Below are positions 51,400 to 63,013 of a DNA stretch of 64,000 nucleotides, piece by piece. The stretch comes from Histoplasma ohiense (lineage: Eukaryota > Ascomycota > Eurotiomycetes > Onygenales > Ajellomycetaceae), in assembly GCA_017607445.1 (NCBI GenBank), contig JAEVHH010000002.1, forward strand, positions 5,052,001-5,116,000, given 5' to 3'. The position numbers were made by a program, and so were the translations under genes. The notes beneath the pieces were generated by a model. It had not been told where the DNA came from. It saw only the letters and a list, made by a program, of their open reading frames with translations, and did not search any database. Numbering within the stretch: the stretch's first letter is position 1; every line of letters begins with the position of its first letter.

Positions 51400-51463
51400 C
51401 AAAATTTCGAAGGAAGAATTTTGGCAAGAACAGTGGAAAGCGATTTGGTAGGCTACAGGGGGG
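50891..51463. other. Convergent spacer with a long A tract
   Basis: This 573 bp separates two 3' ends. It is AT-rich, with A39 at 51359-51397. I see no gene. Confidence 0.6.
51359..51397. repeat. A39 homopolymer
   Basis: Thirty-nine consecutive A form the longest homopolymer in the window, midway between two convergent genes. Confidence 0.95.
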
Positions 51464-53294
51464 TTAGAAAATACATACAATACTCCTAAACCTCTTCCCA
51501 TAAACATACATCGGAATCGTCATCATGCTAAACGCCAAATTAAGCCCCGTAATCCACGTGAAAACCACCCTTGGCCCCCGTGCCGAGTACCACCCATTGA
51601 CAAACATGCTGGCAATAAATATAAACACAGCCTTGGCAAAATTGATCGTTACAAAGGCCTGGTTGGCGTCTTTCGGGTGGCAGTCAATCACGTATGTGAA
51701 GCTGGCCGAGGTGGCGAAGGGAATGGATAGCGAGTGTAGTGCCATAAAGGTGACTGGGACTGCAACAGCGGCGCCACGGTCGATGCTAAGCCCATATCCT
51801 ATAAATCCGGCTGTCGAGAATATCGTTGCGGGAATCATTAGGAGGAGGCGGAACTCGGGTTCATAGATCCCGTTATTTCGCCGTGCCATGAGGCACACGA
51901 GCCAGTCAGCAATGGCCCCGGAAAGTGGAGTCCCAAGAAGACAGACACCAAGCAAGGGAAGGTTTGTCAGGCCGATTTGAGAGGGTGTGAGTCCATATTG
52001 AGGGCCTGTGAATATATTTGTGGACAGAATGGCGAATACCACGAGCCATGTCAGAAAGCTACCATGGATAAACGTGCTAAAGATGACAGCTGGGAATGTA
52101 ATCAGGGGTAAAGGTTTCGCTGCTAGCGCCCAGAAACTTTTATCCGATATCCGACCATTGAATATCTTCAATTCCTCGCTATATGTCCTCTTGGGTGCAT
52201 TTTTACCACCGTGTGCAGTGGTTAGCTTTTCATTTGTTTGTCCAGATTTATGTAGCACATCCGCAGTTTCGGGAACAAGGAAAAAGATTGCGGGAAGCAG
52301 TAAGCATAGTACTAATGCTGTGATGCCAAAGGGGGTCAACAGGCCGAGATTCTGAATGATATAACCAGACACAACTTGACTGAACTTGTTGCTTAGTATT
52401 GTCCTAGGTTGTATGAAAATGTGAACAACTACGCTGGGATCTTACCTAAGTATGACACCAGACGTAATTGCTATACCCCATATGGCGAGCTTCTGCCCTC
52501 GCTCGTGAACAAAGAATATATCGGATACAGTGGATGTCACAAGGGTTTCCAAAGGGGCAGCTGATATCCCTTGCACAATTCGCATGATCCACAGCGATTC
52601 GAAGGACTTGAAGTAATATGATATTAGCTTCACGAAATTGGTGACATCGTCCTAAAACTCACCGTCGCAAAGTAACCCCATACACATGTTATTAATAAAA
52701 TCGCTGTTGATATAATGAATACCGGGCGTTTGCCCCAGATAGTTGCTGCTGCCGCGGTGAAGAAAGTACCTGATCCGATGGACAGGATCAGGACGCCAAT
52801 TAGAAATGTTGAAACTTGATCCAGTGATACATGATATCTTTTAGAAGCAACGAGCAAACCGGGGCTGATTATCGGCCCAAGCCTAAAATATCATTGCCAA
52901 CAAATCAGTAGATTCAAGACAACAACGTTATGTTGAGAATGACAACGAGGGTTCTCACGAGACCGCAACTCCAGAAGTCAGGGCCAACGCCCAGATAGCA
53001 ATGTTCTTCTTAATATCCGGCCTAACAGACAATTAAGCCTACGGCACCGGCTGCAAGATAGAAGCGTCGATGTTACCAGTTGTATGGATCATTCACATTG
53101 TCACTCGGCTGAGGCACAAGAACCACCCCGTTCTTCGTCTTCAAATTCAAGTTTCGTGTATCAAGTTCTAATCACAGTTTCAGTATTCTTTCACTGTTTT
53201 GGGTGCGGTACTAACCATCACTTCTCCCTTTATCCAAGAGAGATGTTCCTGGAACTTCTGCAAGCTTATTGTCGTCTAATACCCCCAATGCCAT
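51464..53294 (-). CDS. MFS transporter with fungal VPGT/PQPSD N-terminus
   Basis: Six exons in transcript order: 53294-53216, 53167-53077, 53021-52959, 52882-52663, 52606-52446 and 52391-51464, giving 513 residues with about 12 membrane helices. The cytosolic N-terminus has EVPGTSLLDKG and VVLVPQPSDNVNDPYNWP, typical of a large group of fungal MFS proteins in the drug:proton antiporter superfamily. The loop between helices 4 and 5 reads FFVHERGQKLAIWG, and VVSGYIIQN fits helix 5. A long charged loop (about 52200-52270) separates the halves. The substrate is unknown. Introns are very short (48, 55, 76, 56 and 54 bp). The last acceptor is uncertain: CTAAG before 52391 gives a 54 bp intron, while TAG before 52403 gives 42 bp and four more residues; both stay in frame. 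Confidence 0.87.
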
Positions 53295-55201
53295 CTTAAC
53301 TTCTTTTATATTCCTGTTCTGCCCCCTTTCCGTAACACGTTCGAATGGCAAAACAATGTAGACTCAACCAAGAAAATCTTTAAATAAATAAAATGAATGA
53401 ATTATGGCATGAAGAAAGGCGTAGAACAAAATATATAAAGAGAAAAGTAGATTCTGCACCCACCAGTGATGAGATATCAAGTAAAGAAACGTAAAGACGA
53501 TATTATCAAAGAACTAGAGCCGAAAATACCGAACTATATTTGATGTTTCCCACTCTGGTATATTGATATTAACTTCCTGAACGGATGGCCTAACCACCCT
53601 TCATGGATTTGCACAACTGGCAGTGGAAAAAGGACGAATAATAAAGGTGTAACGGTGGTATGCGCCCTCAGGCCAGGTTTTCTAGATGGTCTAGGCGGAA
53701 AGTATTTGCGTTGCGGGGGGGGGGTGTTTTTGAGCCTTGGGTGTCAGACGAGCTGGGGTGCTGTGCGATACGGCGAAGAGCCATTCCACAGGTTGCATCT
53801 GATCTAAAATTGGAGCTTTCTTTGCCGGGTCATTGTATGCCAATCAGTAAGGCACAAGATCCAATCGACAATGGACCATTTGGCGCTCGATCGACTTTTC
53901 CCAATGTCCAACAAGTTGATTTTAGGATTTGAATGATCGATTCCAGGGTTGTGTGCTTTTGTCACACCAATTGGGATTTTGTAGAGACGACATAGTTGAT
54001 GCTGTCCCCACAAACACGTAACTGGCCAAGGGAAAACTATGAAAAAAGGCTCAAGAACAGCACGCTCTGGCCGCAAGATTTCAATGGAGATGTGGCCATT
54101 TGTTCTCTCAGTTGTCCCTTTCCTTCTCCTAGTTTTTCCCTTCCGCTGAGCCAGTTACGACCGCATCAGGCCTTGAGACATGTCGCATATCGACGCTCAA
54201 ACACGCAAGACATGCATTTGACGCGCGTTGTTCCTTCTATAAAGGGTCAGTGATATCTTCCGTACTATGCTAGAGACATTTGAGGTGTCTCCATTGGTTG
54301 AATATCCTGCTTGAGCAGGTAGAACGAGTGGAGGAACGAGGACGGGTCAAGTAGGTGATCTTTAGAAGCATCTCGAGAACCAAGCATTGACGGCTTGTTC
54401 ATGGCTCGATGGGTATATTTTCTGATATGCATTCATTAATACGACATATTCTGCAGGCTGCGTGTGGACGATCATGACTTATAATCGTGGACAATGTATG
54501 TATCCTCGTAGCGTCGATGACTATGGCCGATTGTCAAGATTACGTGATTATCCAACCCCGCCAAAACCAACTGGTGCCTGGATGACCTCATCAGAAAAAC
54601 ACCACAACACGACAGAAGCAGCTGTACAACTCCGTTGATTCTCACGGGCTCATGATACCGTCGGCCACGAATCTAGAAGAAGACATTTAAGTAAGTATAT
54701 TTTCATTAACCTATATAAACCCTTAACCATTAGAATTGCCGCAATCCAATACCCCGTGTGAAAATGCATTATGCGCTTTCTGTTACTCCAAACTTTACAC
54801 AATACTATTCAGGATATTTTCATTCTGTAACCATGACCATCCTTACTTCAATATCATAAACGAATTATTGCAGTTTTGCATGCTTCGATGTCTGTGGAAT
54901 TTTTTTGGTCGTTCTTCTCCTTTTTGAGCCATTTCATTTGTTGCTGTGTTTGAGCCTGAAGGCCGTAGCACGAAACGATTGAGTTTTTCTCAAGTGTTCG
55001 ACCTACCTTTTTGCATCTCATTCATTTCACTGTTGTTTTCCAGGTCATACAATCACAGTTTACCAAGGCTCTTTCAATCACACACATAGGGTGACTAGCC
55101 AATGTCTGTATACTCTAACTCCCTGACTCTGTACAGATATCGATAGTCAAGAAGTGCGATTACGCAAGTGCGACGAGAGGAAACAACGTACGATCAGAAA
55201 A
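53295..55201. other. Divergent intergenic region
   Basis: This 1.9 kb lies between the MFS transporter and tubulin cofactor A genes. It has a G10 run near 53716 and AT-rich segments. The 85-90 codon frames look random. Confidence 0.55.
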
Positions 55202-55777
55202 ATGGCTCCTCTGTCCCCCCTCTCAATTGCAACCGCAGCGGTCCAGCGGCTAGTAAAGGAGGAAGCCTCATATCACCACGAACTAAAGCGGCAGGAGGAT
55301 CGCATCAAACGTCTTGAGGGCGAGCAACCTGGTGAAGATGTGGATGGCAACCGGGAATATATGCTTAAACAAGAGGTGTCACCTACTACAGCGCTAATTC
55401 CTCTACTTTGTTAGGTTGACATTCTAACTTGCATAAACAGCGCCAAGCACTGGAAGAGACAAGAAAAATCCTTCCAAATATGAAACAGAAAATATTAGAA
55501 AGTATCGCTAAAGTTGACCATTTGCTCGTAAGTTTCTATTCCTATCAAAATCCCCTGCATCTTGTTGTATTGTTTGTTTCGGAGTCTCAGATATCTCTGG
55601 GCCTGCTTCTCGTTTCGTGAAATATTTAAATGCTTTGATTCTGCCCCGGTATATTAACTATTGTTTGATATCCAGGTTGAAGAAGGACAGAAAGGAATGG
55701 GAAGCAACGTGGCCGATATCAATGCAGCGAAGGAGGCCATTTCACAGGCTAAGACAGCCATCAGGGAGGTGTCATGA
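55202..55777 (+). CDS. RBL2: Tubulin-folding cofactor A (Rbl2)
   Basis: Exons are 55202-55375, 55441-55527 and 55676-55777, with two phase-0 introns (65 and 148 bp), giving 120 residues, the normal size for the family. The protein is a three-helix bundle: helix 1 with LSIATAAVQRLVKEEASYHH, helix 2 with QALEETRKILPNMKQKI, and helix 3 with AAKEAISQAKTAIREV. Cofactor A binds free beta-tubulin during heterodimer assembly; yeast Rbl2 buffers excess beta-tubulin. It acts in the cytosol. The ATG at 55202 gives the usual N-terminus. It lies 691 bp upstream of the ankyrin gene on the same strand, with no sign of a functional link. Confidence 0.95.
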
Positions 55778-56468
55778 TCTGCTGCCCCGTTTGTATTTAC
55801 TATTTCCATCATTGATGTAAATCTAAAAGCTTTCCAATATCTGCTCTATTCGTTCTGGTGGGTTGCAGTTAACCAGCCCACCAGGGTGCAGATATTAGTC
55901 CATGGACTGCTATTTGCATTGGCCACATGACACCTCCACCGAATAGTAATAATTCCTCTGAAACCGAAAGGCATAGATGATGATGGTCTTTATGGTCTTT
56001 CACAACCTTGGATTCCATGGATGACATACCCAATTGACAATGGATAACTTACAAATTTTTTTACGAGGGCGTCCGTACAATATTTCATGGCGGTATAAAT
56101 TTTGGTCACCTTTCCTTTCTTATATCACAGCGAAACCATATGCAAGCGGTCTCCAAAGGTAAAACACGCCCCTTGAAAAACTATTTTTAAGTATGATTAT
56201 TCGGAGAGTTCACTTTGAGTTGATGTGGCTGAACTTCTAGACCAAATAAGTGGCCCTGCTAGCGAGTGGACAAATAAATGCAACTAACCAGCTCACTTGG
56301 CGTCAATGGCGGAGTAGGAATTCACGTCAGCCTAGTTGTTGAAAGGGAGGAGGGCTACCATGCTTCTGATCCTGATGTTTTACGTTTCTTCTCGGTATTT
56401 TGTACCTTACATTCGCTTCCGACTTCCAGCACCCACATGAAGTAGCAGTCTGCTGTTCTTAATTCAAC
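55778..56468. other. Intergenic, tandem genes
   Basis: This 691 bp contains a small inverted pair, CCACCAGAACGAATAGAG-like sequence against its complement near 55845-55890, possibly the RBL2 3' end. I see no gene. Confidence 0.4.
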
Positions 56469-58155
56469 ATGAGTACATTCGTAAAACACCTAGGTGCAAT
56501 CTACACCCCTACGGTTGAGCAACTTCCACTATATACGGAGAATGAGGAGGGTCTTCCGCGGTACACGGAAGATGACGAAGACCAAGAACACCCTGAGCGA
56601 GAAGATGGCCAAGATAGAATCCAGTTATTCCTGAACGGGCTTTTGTCATCCCCTGATGAATCTCAACTTGATCCGCACATTATCAAAGACCTGTTACAGG
56701 ACGAACATCGACGATTATCGGATATCGTATCCTCTCGCGCCCAATTTGAAATTTACAGAGGCGAACTTGCAACGGACGAATTGTCATTCATCGCACTCGC
56801 TATCACCCGTCTTCTTTTTAGATCCATCTCTGCTGGGAAGAGCGAAACCATTTCATGGCTTATATCACAAAACCTGGTTTCCCCGAATGTCATCGACACG
56901 GATGGTATGTCTCCGTTGCTGGCTGCTGTTAAGGCAGGAAGAACAAGGACGATTCAAGAATTGGTTGATCTTGGTGCGGAACCAGACGCGTATGCGATTT
57001 CGGTGGGAATATCCCCTTTTCTTGTTTAAACATCATTCGCAGCAAGGAGAATTGCATAATTTTATAAAGGAGAACATTTTTGGGTTATAATATAACACTT
57101 AGTGATTACACTTAGTGATTATTCTAACTCGGATTCAGGGATTCCGTTTATTACCAGTTGGACGCGCTGCCATCAGGAGAACTCCGTTACAGCTTGCTGC
57201 TGAGCTTGGGAATCTTCCACTAGTCAAGATGTTCATCGAGACCTATCAATGCGATGACTCCAAGGTCGCACCAGACGGAGAGCTTGCTCTTCGCTTGGCA
57301 TCGAAGAACGGGCACAGGCATGTTGTCGATTATCTCCCCGCACGTCGAGGTGGCGGATGGAAACGATGGAGAACTGCGCATGAAGTGTCCATGGCGAAAG
57401 CCAGAGACGCCCTTAAGTCCATTTTCGAGTTCACCGTTTTTTTCGTTTACAAAATTCCGAAATTCTTCCTCTGGACCATCCCTAAAAAAGGGATCGTCGA
57501 GCCGCTGATGAGCGGTTGCAAATGGTGTTGGGTGAATAAAGCGGGGTTGCTCCCATGGATAAAATATCAAGCCCAGCAGACACCAGCCAGAATCAAGAAG
57601 TGCTTACAATCGCTGTGGAAAGTGGCCAAACGCACTCCCAAAGACATCGCAGATGTGTCGAAGGATCTGTGGAAATTTTGCACCCGTACCTTGCCCAAAC
57701 ATATTTGGAGAGTCCTCACGGTGGAGATGCCGAAAATTGTCAAGAGTGTGTCCAAATGGGTATGGTCTATACTATCATCCATCGCGACAACGATAGCGAA
57801 CCTTTTTCAAAGGATCGCTTCACTCGTCCATACCATAATCACCGCTATAGCCTCCTTCTTCCGCACCCTTACACTCAGTGACATCTGGAATGGATTCTGC
57901 GACGTTCTGCGAGTTGTATTCATTTCATTCCCCCTTAAGGTCTATGATATAGTGCTTGACCTCGGAGAGTTAACCTATAAAGCAATGGGCGCACTCTTTG
58001 GTTTAACTGGGAAAGTACTGTGGTATATTGGCTTTGCACTACTTTTCCTAGTGACTTATATCCCGAAGCAGATATGGGCCATTGTTAGGAGCATGGGGGT
58101 ATCGATAGCTACAGGTTATAAGGAAATCAGGGTCTGGGTGAATCCTAAGGCGTGA
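56469..58155 (+). CDS. Ankyrin-repeat protein with C-terminal amphipathic/membrane array
   Basis: Exons are 56469-57002 and 57139-58155, joined by a 136 bp phase-0 intron with a TTCTAAC branch site, giving 516 residues. The N-terminus carries two related motifs, LPLYTENEEG and LPRYTEDDED. Ankyrin-type repeats follow, with SPLLAAVKAGRTRTIQELVD, RTPLQLAAELGNLPLVKMFI and LALRLASKNGHRHVVDYL. From about residue 270 the protein changes: Trp-, Lys- and Pro-rich segments recur (IPKFFLW, TPKDI, LPKHIWRVL, MPKIVKSV, IPKQIWAI), and hydrophobic helices follow from about residue 410. I know ankyrin proteins are common in moulds but do not recognise this C-terminal part. It could be a membrane-embedded or membrane-binding array. 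The first exon also opens in a second frame, which I reject. The intron holds a 13 bp tandem duplication at about 57093-57118. Confidence 0.8.
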
Positions 58156-58293
58156 ATGATTATTTTTGAGCGAGGGTTTACTGAGCAAACCATATCTTAT
58201 CACCGTTAATTTGTGGTTAGGAATCAAACTCCTATTCAGTCAGAGTTCTAGGTAGGGTAGGGTAGCAATATCCCGGCACATGTCGCTACTTCA

Positions 58294-59456
58294 CTAGCTA
58301 GTGTCCATCTTGTCTCCAAACCTATCTTCAACAGGACCTTTCTCGTCCTGGGGCTCTGCGGTGGCTCGTGAATCAAGCCTTGTCTCGCTGCCTACTGTTC
58401 CTACTGGCCCTGATTCATCTCCGGTAACTTCCCCTTCGTCTACCATATTCTCATCTTCCGGCTCCTGTGTAGCGGCTTTCCCATCAGTCGACGCCGCACT
58501 CATCGCTTGTCGCAGGGGAGTCGCACCACCAGTGACATGAGGACGGTGTTTCTCTGTTTGGGATGGTACTGAGGTAAGACCTGAGTCTTCATTCCCAACG
58601 TGCGAAGGGGTTACACTATCTTGATCTGGCTTCGGAGTCCCAATGGCACTTCCTCTCCCTTTCGAACCGGCATCTCCCTCATCGCCTTCCTCGCCTTCCT
58701 CCATGCCTTCTCTCCTCTCAACTTCCTCTTTCTCATCCCTAATTAATCGCCGAAGATTCATTCCTTCCTCCATAATTCTACCAAATTGCTCTCTGCGTTC
58801 ACCCCACGTTTGCGCATATTCTCTGCTTTCCTGCTCCAACTGGGCGATTTCCACATGTAGCTTTTGAAGGTTAGCCTCTTGGTCCTCCCTGGGTCGTAGC
58901 AATCGATTCGAAGTAATCTTGTCCGCTAGGTCATCGTATGTTTTACGTAACGCAAGGGTCTTCTGTGCTTCTTCCAGTTGTATCCTCAACTCAGCCGTAT
59001 TGTCCCTCACAGCTTGCGCTGTTGACTGAATTCTCAACTTCTCGGCTGCATAACGTTTCCGTTCTTTCTCATTGCTTGCAAGTAGGAATTGAATTCTGGC
59101 AATGCTACTCTCAAAAGCAGCAAAGTCGAGTGTTATATCTTCGCGAAACTGGCGCCATTCCTCAAGTTGCTTCTGCTTGTCAACGTCGGCCTGTGCTGCC
59201 GCGGCTTCTTCATCAGTGCTTTCGGGTGGCGGAGTTGGAAACAATGTAGATGGCGCGGCTACCAGCGAGTTGGGAGTAAGAAGACGTTTCGTAATTCGTT
59301 TAAATGGCTTTTCTTCGACGTTCAGAAGCCGCGTCTTATGAAGCGCATCTAGACAATAAAATTGTGGACAATTAGCAAGGGAAGTTGTTGCAGAGAAGCA
59401 TAGCAGCAGGAACACGCACCTTCGTGGGCCTGATCGAGCAAAGCATAAGCTTCCAT
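58294..59456 (-). CDS. THOC7: THO complex subunit 7 (Tho7/Mft1)
   Basis: Exons in transcript order are 59456-59420 and 59348-58294, joined by a 71 bp phase-1 intron, giving 363 residues. The protein starts MEAYALLDQAHEDALHKTRL, with NVEEKPFKRITKRLL shortly after, matching Tho7 N-termini. Residues 80-240 form a coiled coil with family segments (FREDITLDFAAFESSIARIQ, KTYDDLADKI and WGERREQFGRIMEEG). The last 120 residues are acidic, Ser/Pro/Glu-rich and probably disordered; such tails are fungus-specific. THO couples transcription elongation to mRNA packaging and export and limits R-loops. The gene is convergent with the ankyrin gene, with only 138 bp between stops. An ATG upstream inside the intron frame gives a longer but unsupported frame. 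Confidence 0.92.
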
Positions 59457-60014
59457 AATACCCCCGTAAGAGCAAATTAAGTAGTTCCTAAACAGAAGGG
59501 AGGATAACGGGGCGGCTGCTGAGGCTTTTGGTCAATGCGAAGGTCCTGGAATGGTAGCAAGGAGATGGTTATAACTAATCAACGCTAAGACTGCAGGATG
59601 AGCTAAGCAATCCGCTGATTTCCGAGACAGGCTAGGCAAGTCTTGTCCAACATCCTGTTCATTGACGTCGATATCGCCTGGTCAATGCGAAGTTCTTCAA
59701 GGCTCAAGCCCCTTAGAACACACATAGAGTGTTTGAAACAACGCAAATAATCAATTTTGCATGAATGTTTACTACCCTTCTTTCTGCTTTACGTCCCATC
59801 TTGTGGCATCCGAGCCATTGAATCGCTTGAAACTCTCGCAGATGCGAATTCTAGCATTCCTAAAAGCACCCTTTCTAACGCCTCTTTTAGCGTCTCTCTA
59901 GGTAATTAAGCCGTCTTCTACAGAGGATTGAACTAACTAATGTATGTAGATTCCTTAACTTCATGCGAGATCTGACCTTCCTGCATAGAAATTGACTGTT
60001 CCTCCTCGTCCAAA
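59457..60014. promoter_or_regulatory. Divergent promoter region, Tho7 / MULE-like gene
   Basis: This 558 bp contains both upstream regions. I see no distinct motif and no gene. Confidence 0.5.
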
Positions 60015-61040
60015 ATGGACGGGATGTATACTGGGCTTCAAAAGAGGCAATTATTCGAGTCGCTGGATTCCTTTAAATCATTTGTACGTGCTGCATCAAT
60101 AAGACAGCGTTGGGATCTCTGTGTGATCAGAAGCAATAGAGAAAGTGTCGCCCTGGGTTGCCGGTCATCCACCGATTGTACCTTTCGCGCCATATGCCGT
60201 TCAAATCAGAACTACACATATGTAACCTCTGTCACCGATACTCATACCTGTCGTGCTACCCTTGATGCTCCTGCGGTTCCGATTCAGCGAGCCCAAGCCT
60301 CCCGTATGGCCTTTCTGAAGAAAGAGATCCCCAAGTTTTTTGATACGAATACCAAAGTCACAGCCGATGAGGCCGTGGCAGCTATCAGAAGATATTACGG
60401 CATCGAAGTGGCTCCTAGACAAGCACATCGGGCTTTACGGAAACTAGATATGCTCAAGGGCAAACGCCGAGGTCGTCCCCCTAATCCCAGTCAGACACGG
60501 CCAGTGACTGGTCAGATCCCCATTGAAGCCACTAGTAGCTCCTTCCCACAACAACAGCAACAGCAACATCAACAACAACACGACGAACATGCTAGCGAGT
60601 GGTCACAAAACCAACCCTTGTTGCCGATGGATATAGGGACTGATGACGATGATGATGATGACTTCGACGTTCCAGAAAGCAGCCACATTGTCCCTCAACC
60701 TAGCATGCCACAACCAAGCCCAGACGCTCTTGCTCGATCCCATCATGTCCCTACTGCACTTAATTCTGGCGCGCCACAGGAAGACCAGGGCTCAGGCCTT
60801 TGTAATAATAGGCAACATACCCCAGAAGTTCGTAGCCAGCCGCGCAGCGTCCAGCGTCGTCCCAAAGTCTCGGCAGATGTGAAGGTTGAGTTTTCGTGTG
60901 CAGCTTGCGGGGTGATTAACCAAGCATTCTTCCCGGGCCGAGGGCAAGTTGCAAGAACGGTGGTTGGCAACCAGTTCATGGGGAACGGAGACCCTGTTAA
61001 CTTCGATTTGGGTACGCACCAGTCAGGAGCAGGATCATGA
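60015..61040 (+). CDS. MULE-transposase N-terminus-like protein with AT-hook and polyQ
   Basis: This is a single-exon frame of 341 residues. Residues 10-90 have the pattern of the WRKY/GCM-type zinc finger at the start of Mutator-like transposases: LFESLDSFKSFVRAASIRQ, then the C/C pair in GCRSSTDCTFRAICR, then DTHTC. Residues 110-145 (ADEAVAAIRRYYGIEVAPRQ) match the short helical segment that follows in those proteins. An AT-hook, KRRGRPPNP, comes next, then polyQ (FPQQQQQQ) and an acidic D-rich patch. A CAAC motif lies near residue 300. The DDE catalytic core is missing, and the frame is intact for the full length. This suggests a domesticated, DNA-binding regulator, not an active transposase. 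The target is unknown. Confidence 0.82.
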   Translation: MDGMYTGLQKRQLFESLDSFKSFVRAASIRQRWDLCVIRSNRESVALGCRSSTDCTFRAICRSNQNYTYVTSVTDTHTCRATLDAPAVPIQRAQASRMAFLKKEIPKFFDTNTKVTADEAVAAIRRYYGIEVAPRQAHRALRKLDMLKGKRRGRPPNPSQTRPVTGQIPIEATSSSFPQQQQQQHQQQHDEHASEWSQNQPLLPMDIGTDDDDDDDFDVPESSHIVPQPSMPQPSPDALARSHHVPTALNSGAPQEDQGSGLCNNRQHTPEVRSQPRSVQRRPKVSADVKVEFSCAACGVINQAFFPGRGQVARTVVGNQFMGNGDPVNFDLGTHQSGAGS

Positions 61041-62459
61041 CCCTTGACAAATGCGGCGGCCGCCCTTGACCAACTCCAATCGTTAACGTATATAAATGAA
61101 TTACTTTTACGGCTATTCTTACTAGAGCGCCGCATATATCCTAAAATATGCCTACATTTATATAGGCAGATGACCTACTCGGCCTACTTCTCAAGTGAGA
61201 AAGATTAGGACCAGCCAAATCGTGTACCGTCTCCCGTCTCCCCTTAATATGTCTCTTCACCCGCCTATCATACTGCCATACTGCATGGGGTCGGATTGAT
61301 TATCGGAAAGAATATTTAAAAAGAATATCTCTAGCTCTAACATGTCTCAATGCCAACAAATTAAGTCCCTATGTGTGGCCGATTCTGTTAAGTTAAGCCT
61401 ATTTAGGGGGGGAAATCCCAAGGGCAGTTGTTGGATCGGTGCATACAACTATCATTCAAAATCATTAGTTGAACTCTGAGTCCAAGAAGCCACCATTCAG
61501 AACTAGCATATACTTGGAACAATGATCATAAAATTTTAACACTGTGGCACTAGCTTGGTATGTCAATGGCTCGTCTGCGTTGCTCAATCGTATTTTACAT
61601 CTCTCCTCTCCCGAATCCTGTTACGGGGATAGGCAAATCTATTCTGTTGCTTGCAGTGAATCACTGATGACAAGCTGCGCAGGGACCGTGGGGATTCTGA
61701 ACTACTTTTTCTTTCTGCGGACGGGCTACCCATCTCCTCAACCCCGAGTTACGTATGAATGAACTCGACCAGCCCTCGTACATACCATTTCCATGCCGTC
61801 TTCAACTGATGACAGGCCGATAACTGAATCAAAGTCCAATGAGGACTTGCCTGTGTCGAATGCGTCAACTGAGGAACTGCAAGGCACTGTTGCCCAAAAA
61901 GCCCCGATAATATCTTGTGTGCACCCTTCTTTGTCGCTGTTGTTGAGCTATGCGAGTGATTCACATATTACGGCTTCAGCGGCCAGTTTTTCAGGCATGC
62001 AACTTGTTCTCTTTTCGTTTTCCCTAGGATCTCATTCCCCGAGGAGCAATGAGGAAAAAAAGCAACGGATGTCGACTAGATTTTGTGGGTCTTATAGAAT
62101 TATATCCAGAATCTTTCCAGGTTCCAGCGGTTCCTCGAGCTTTAAATATGTTCTTCTCTTTCCACTCCTATCTTGGGTCTCTAAGCTTGCGTTAACTGGT
62201 AATCATTAAGGGCTTCCGTTAGACAGGTGCCACTAGTCTGAGGAGCTTCTCCCAGGTTTGGTATCCTGTTCCTGGAATCCTTGTGTGTGCATTATCATCT
62301 TCCACCCAAAACCAAGCATCCTCAGAGTTCAGGAATCTTACTCAAACCCATGTCCCACATTGCCACAGGCTTCCTCGTCGTCCTCACGTCACTGGCCTTG
62401 TCACCGCCATTCAACACCTCATCTACAAAGCACCACCATGCTTCAAAGGCATCTGGAGA
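61041..62459. other. Intergenic, 1.4 kb
   Basis: This is the downstream flank of the MULE-like gene. A frame at 61793 starts with a plausible acidic N-terminus (PSSTDDRPITESKSNED) but soon turns into random-looking sequence. It could be the ruined 5' end of the peptide-transporter remnant; I cannot confirm this. Confidence 0.45.
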
Positions 62460-62703
62460 TGTCCAGTAAATCAACGCGGTGCTCAGCCAGGCAGGATCCA
62501 CGTCGCGCTGCAAACACCAGGTAATTTCCTACTAGGCTTCTCAGAGTTACTTCTGAGCATCATGAGTCTCGAGTACGCATACATGGAAGCTCCTGTATCC
62601 ATGATATTGTTAGTCATGGCACTAGTTTTGATGATAATTACCTTTGCGGTTGCCATGGCATTGCTTTGTCGCCAATGTCTAGGGATTCGGACCTTAAGGT
62701 AGG
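62460..62703 (+). pseudogene. Fragment of a POT/PTR2-type peptide transporter
   Basis: The frame reads QTPGNFLLGFSELLLSIMSL, then EYAYMEAPVSM, LLVMALVLM and a further hydrophobic run. This is the helix 10-11 region of fungal proton-coupled oligopeptide transporters, whose usual form is P-x-YVLIxFSEIFxSITxLEYA-x-x-x-AP. Only about 70 residues are recognisable; the rest of a 600-residue transporter is absent from the window. Both sides lack a continuing family frame, so I call it a fragment. An acceptor or exon structure cannot be excluded. Confidence 0.6.
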
Positions 62704-63013
62704 TGAAAAATCATTGTTAACATATTTATTTGGCCTCCCATATGTTTTCTTTCTTCGATGACTGACAATTATGTTAATCGCTATGGCAGTGGATGTGCAA
62801 CCGGCTGGCATCCGCACGCTTCCTCGCGGGCGTTGAATTCTGGGTTTCCGTTTGCCGTTACAATGCGGTAGAAGTGGCGATGAATGTTCTTGAGGCTGAG
62901 GAACCCTCATTTGCTGATGACGGTGAAAAACCCTGTGTGATTGACGGGTATATCACCAATTTCGGCACGTGCACATGAGAAGGATCCAGAAGCTGTGCAC
63001 GTTTCCTGATCAA

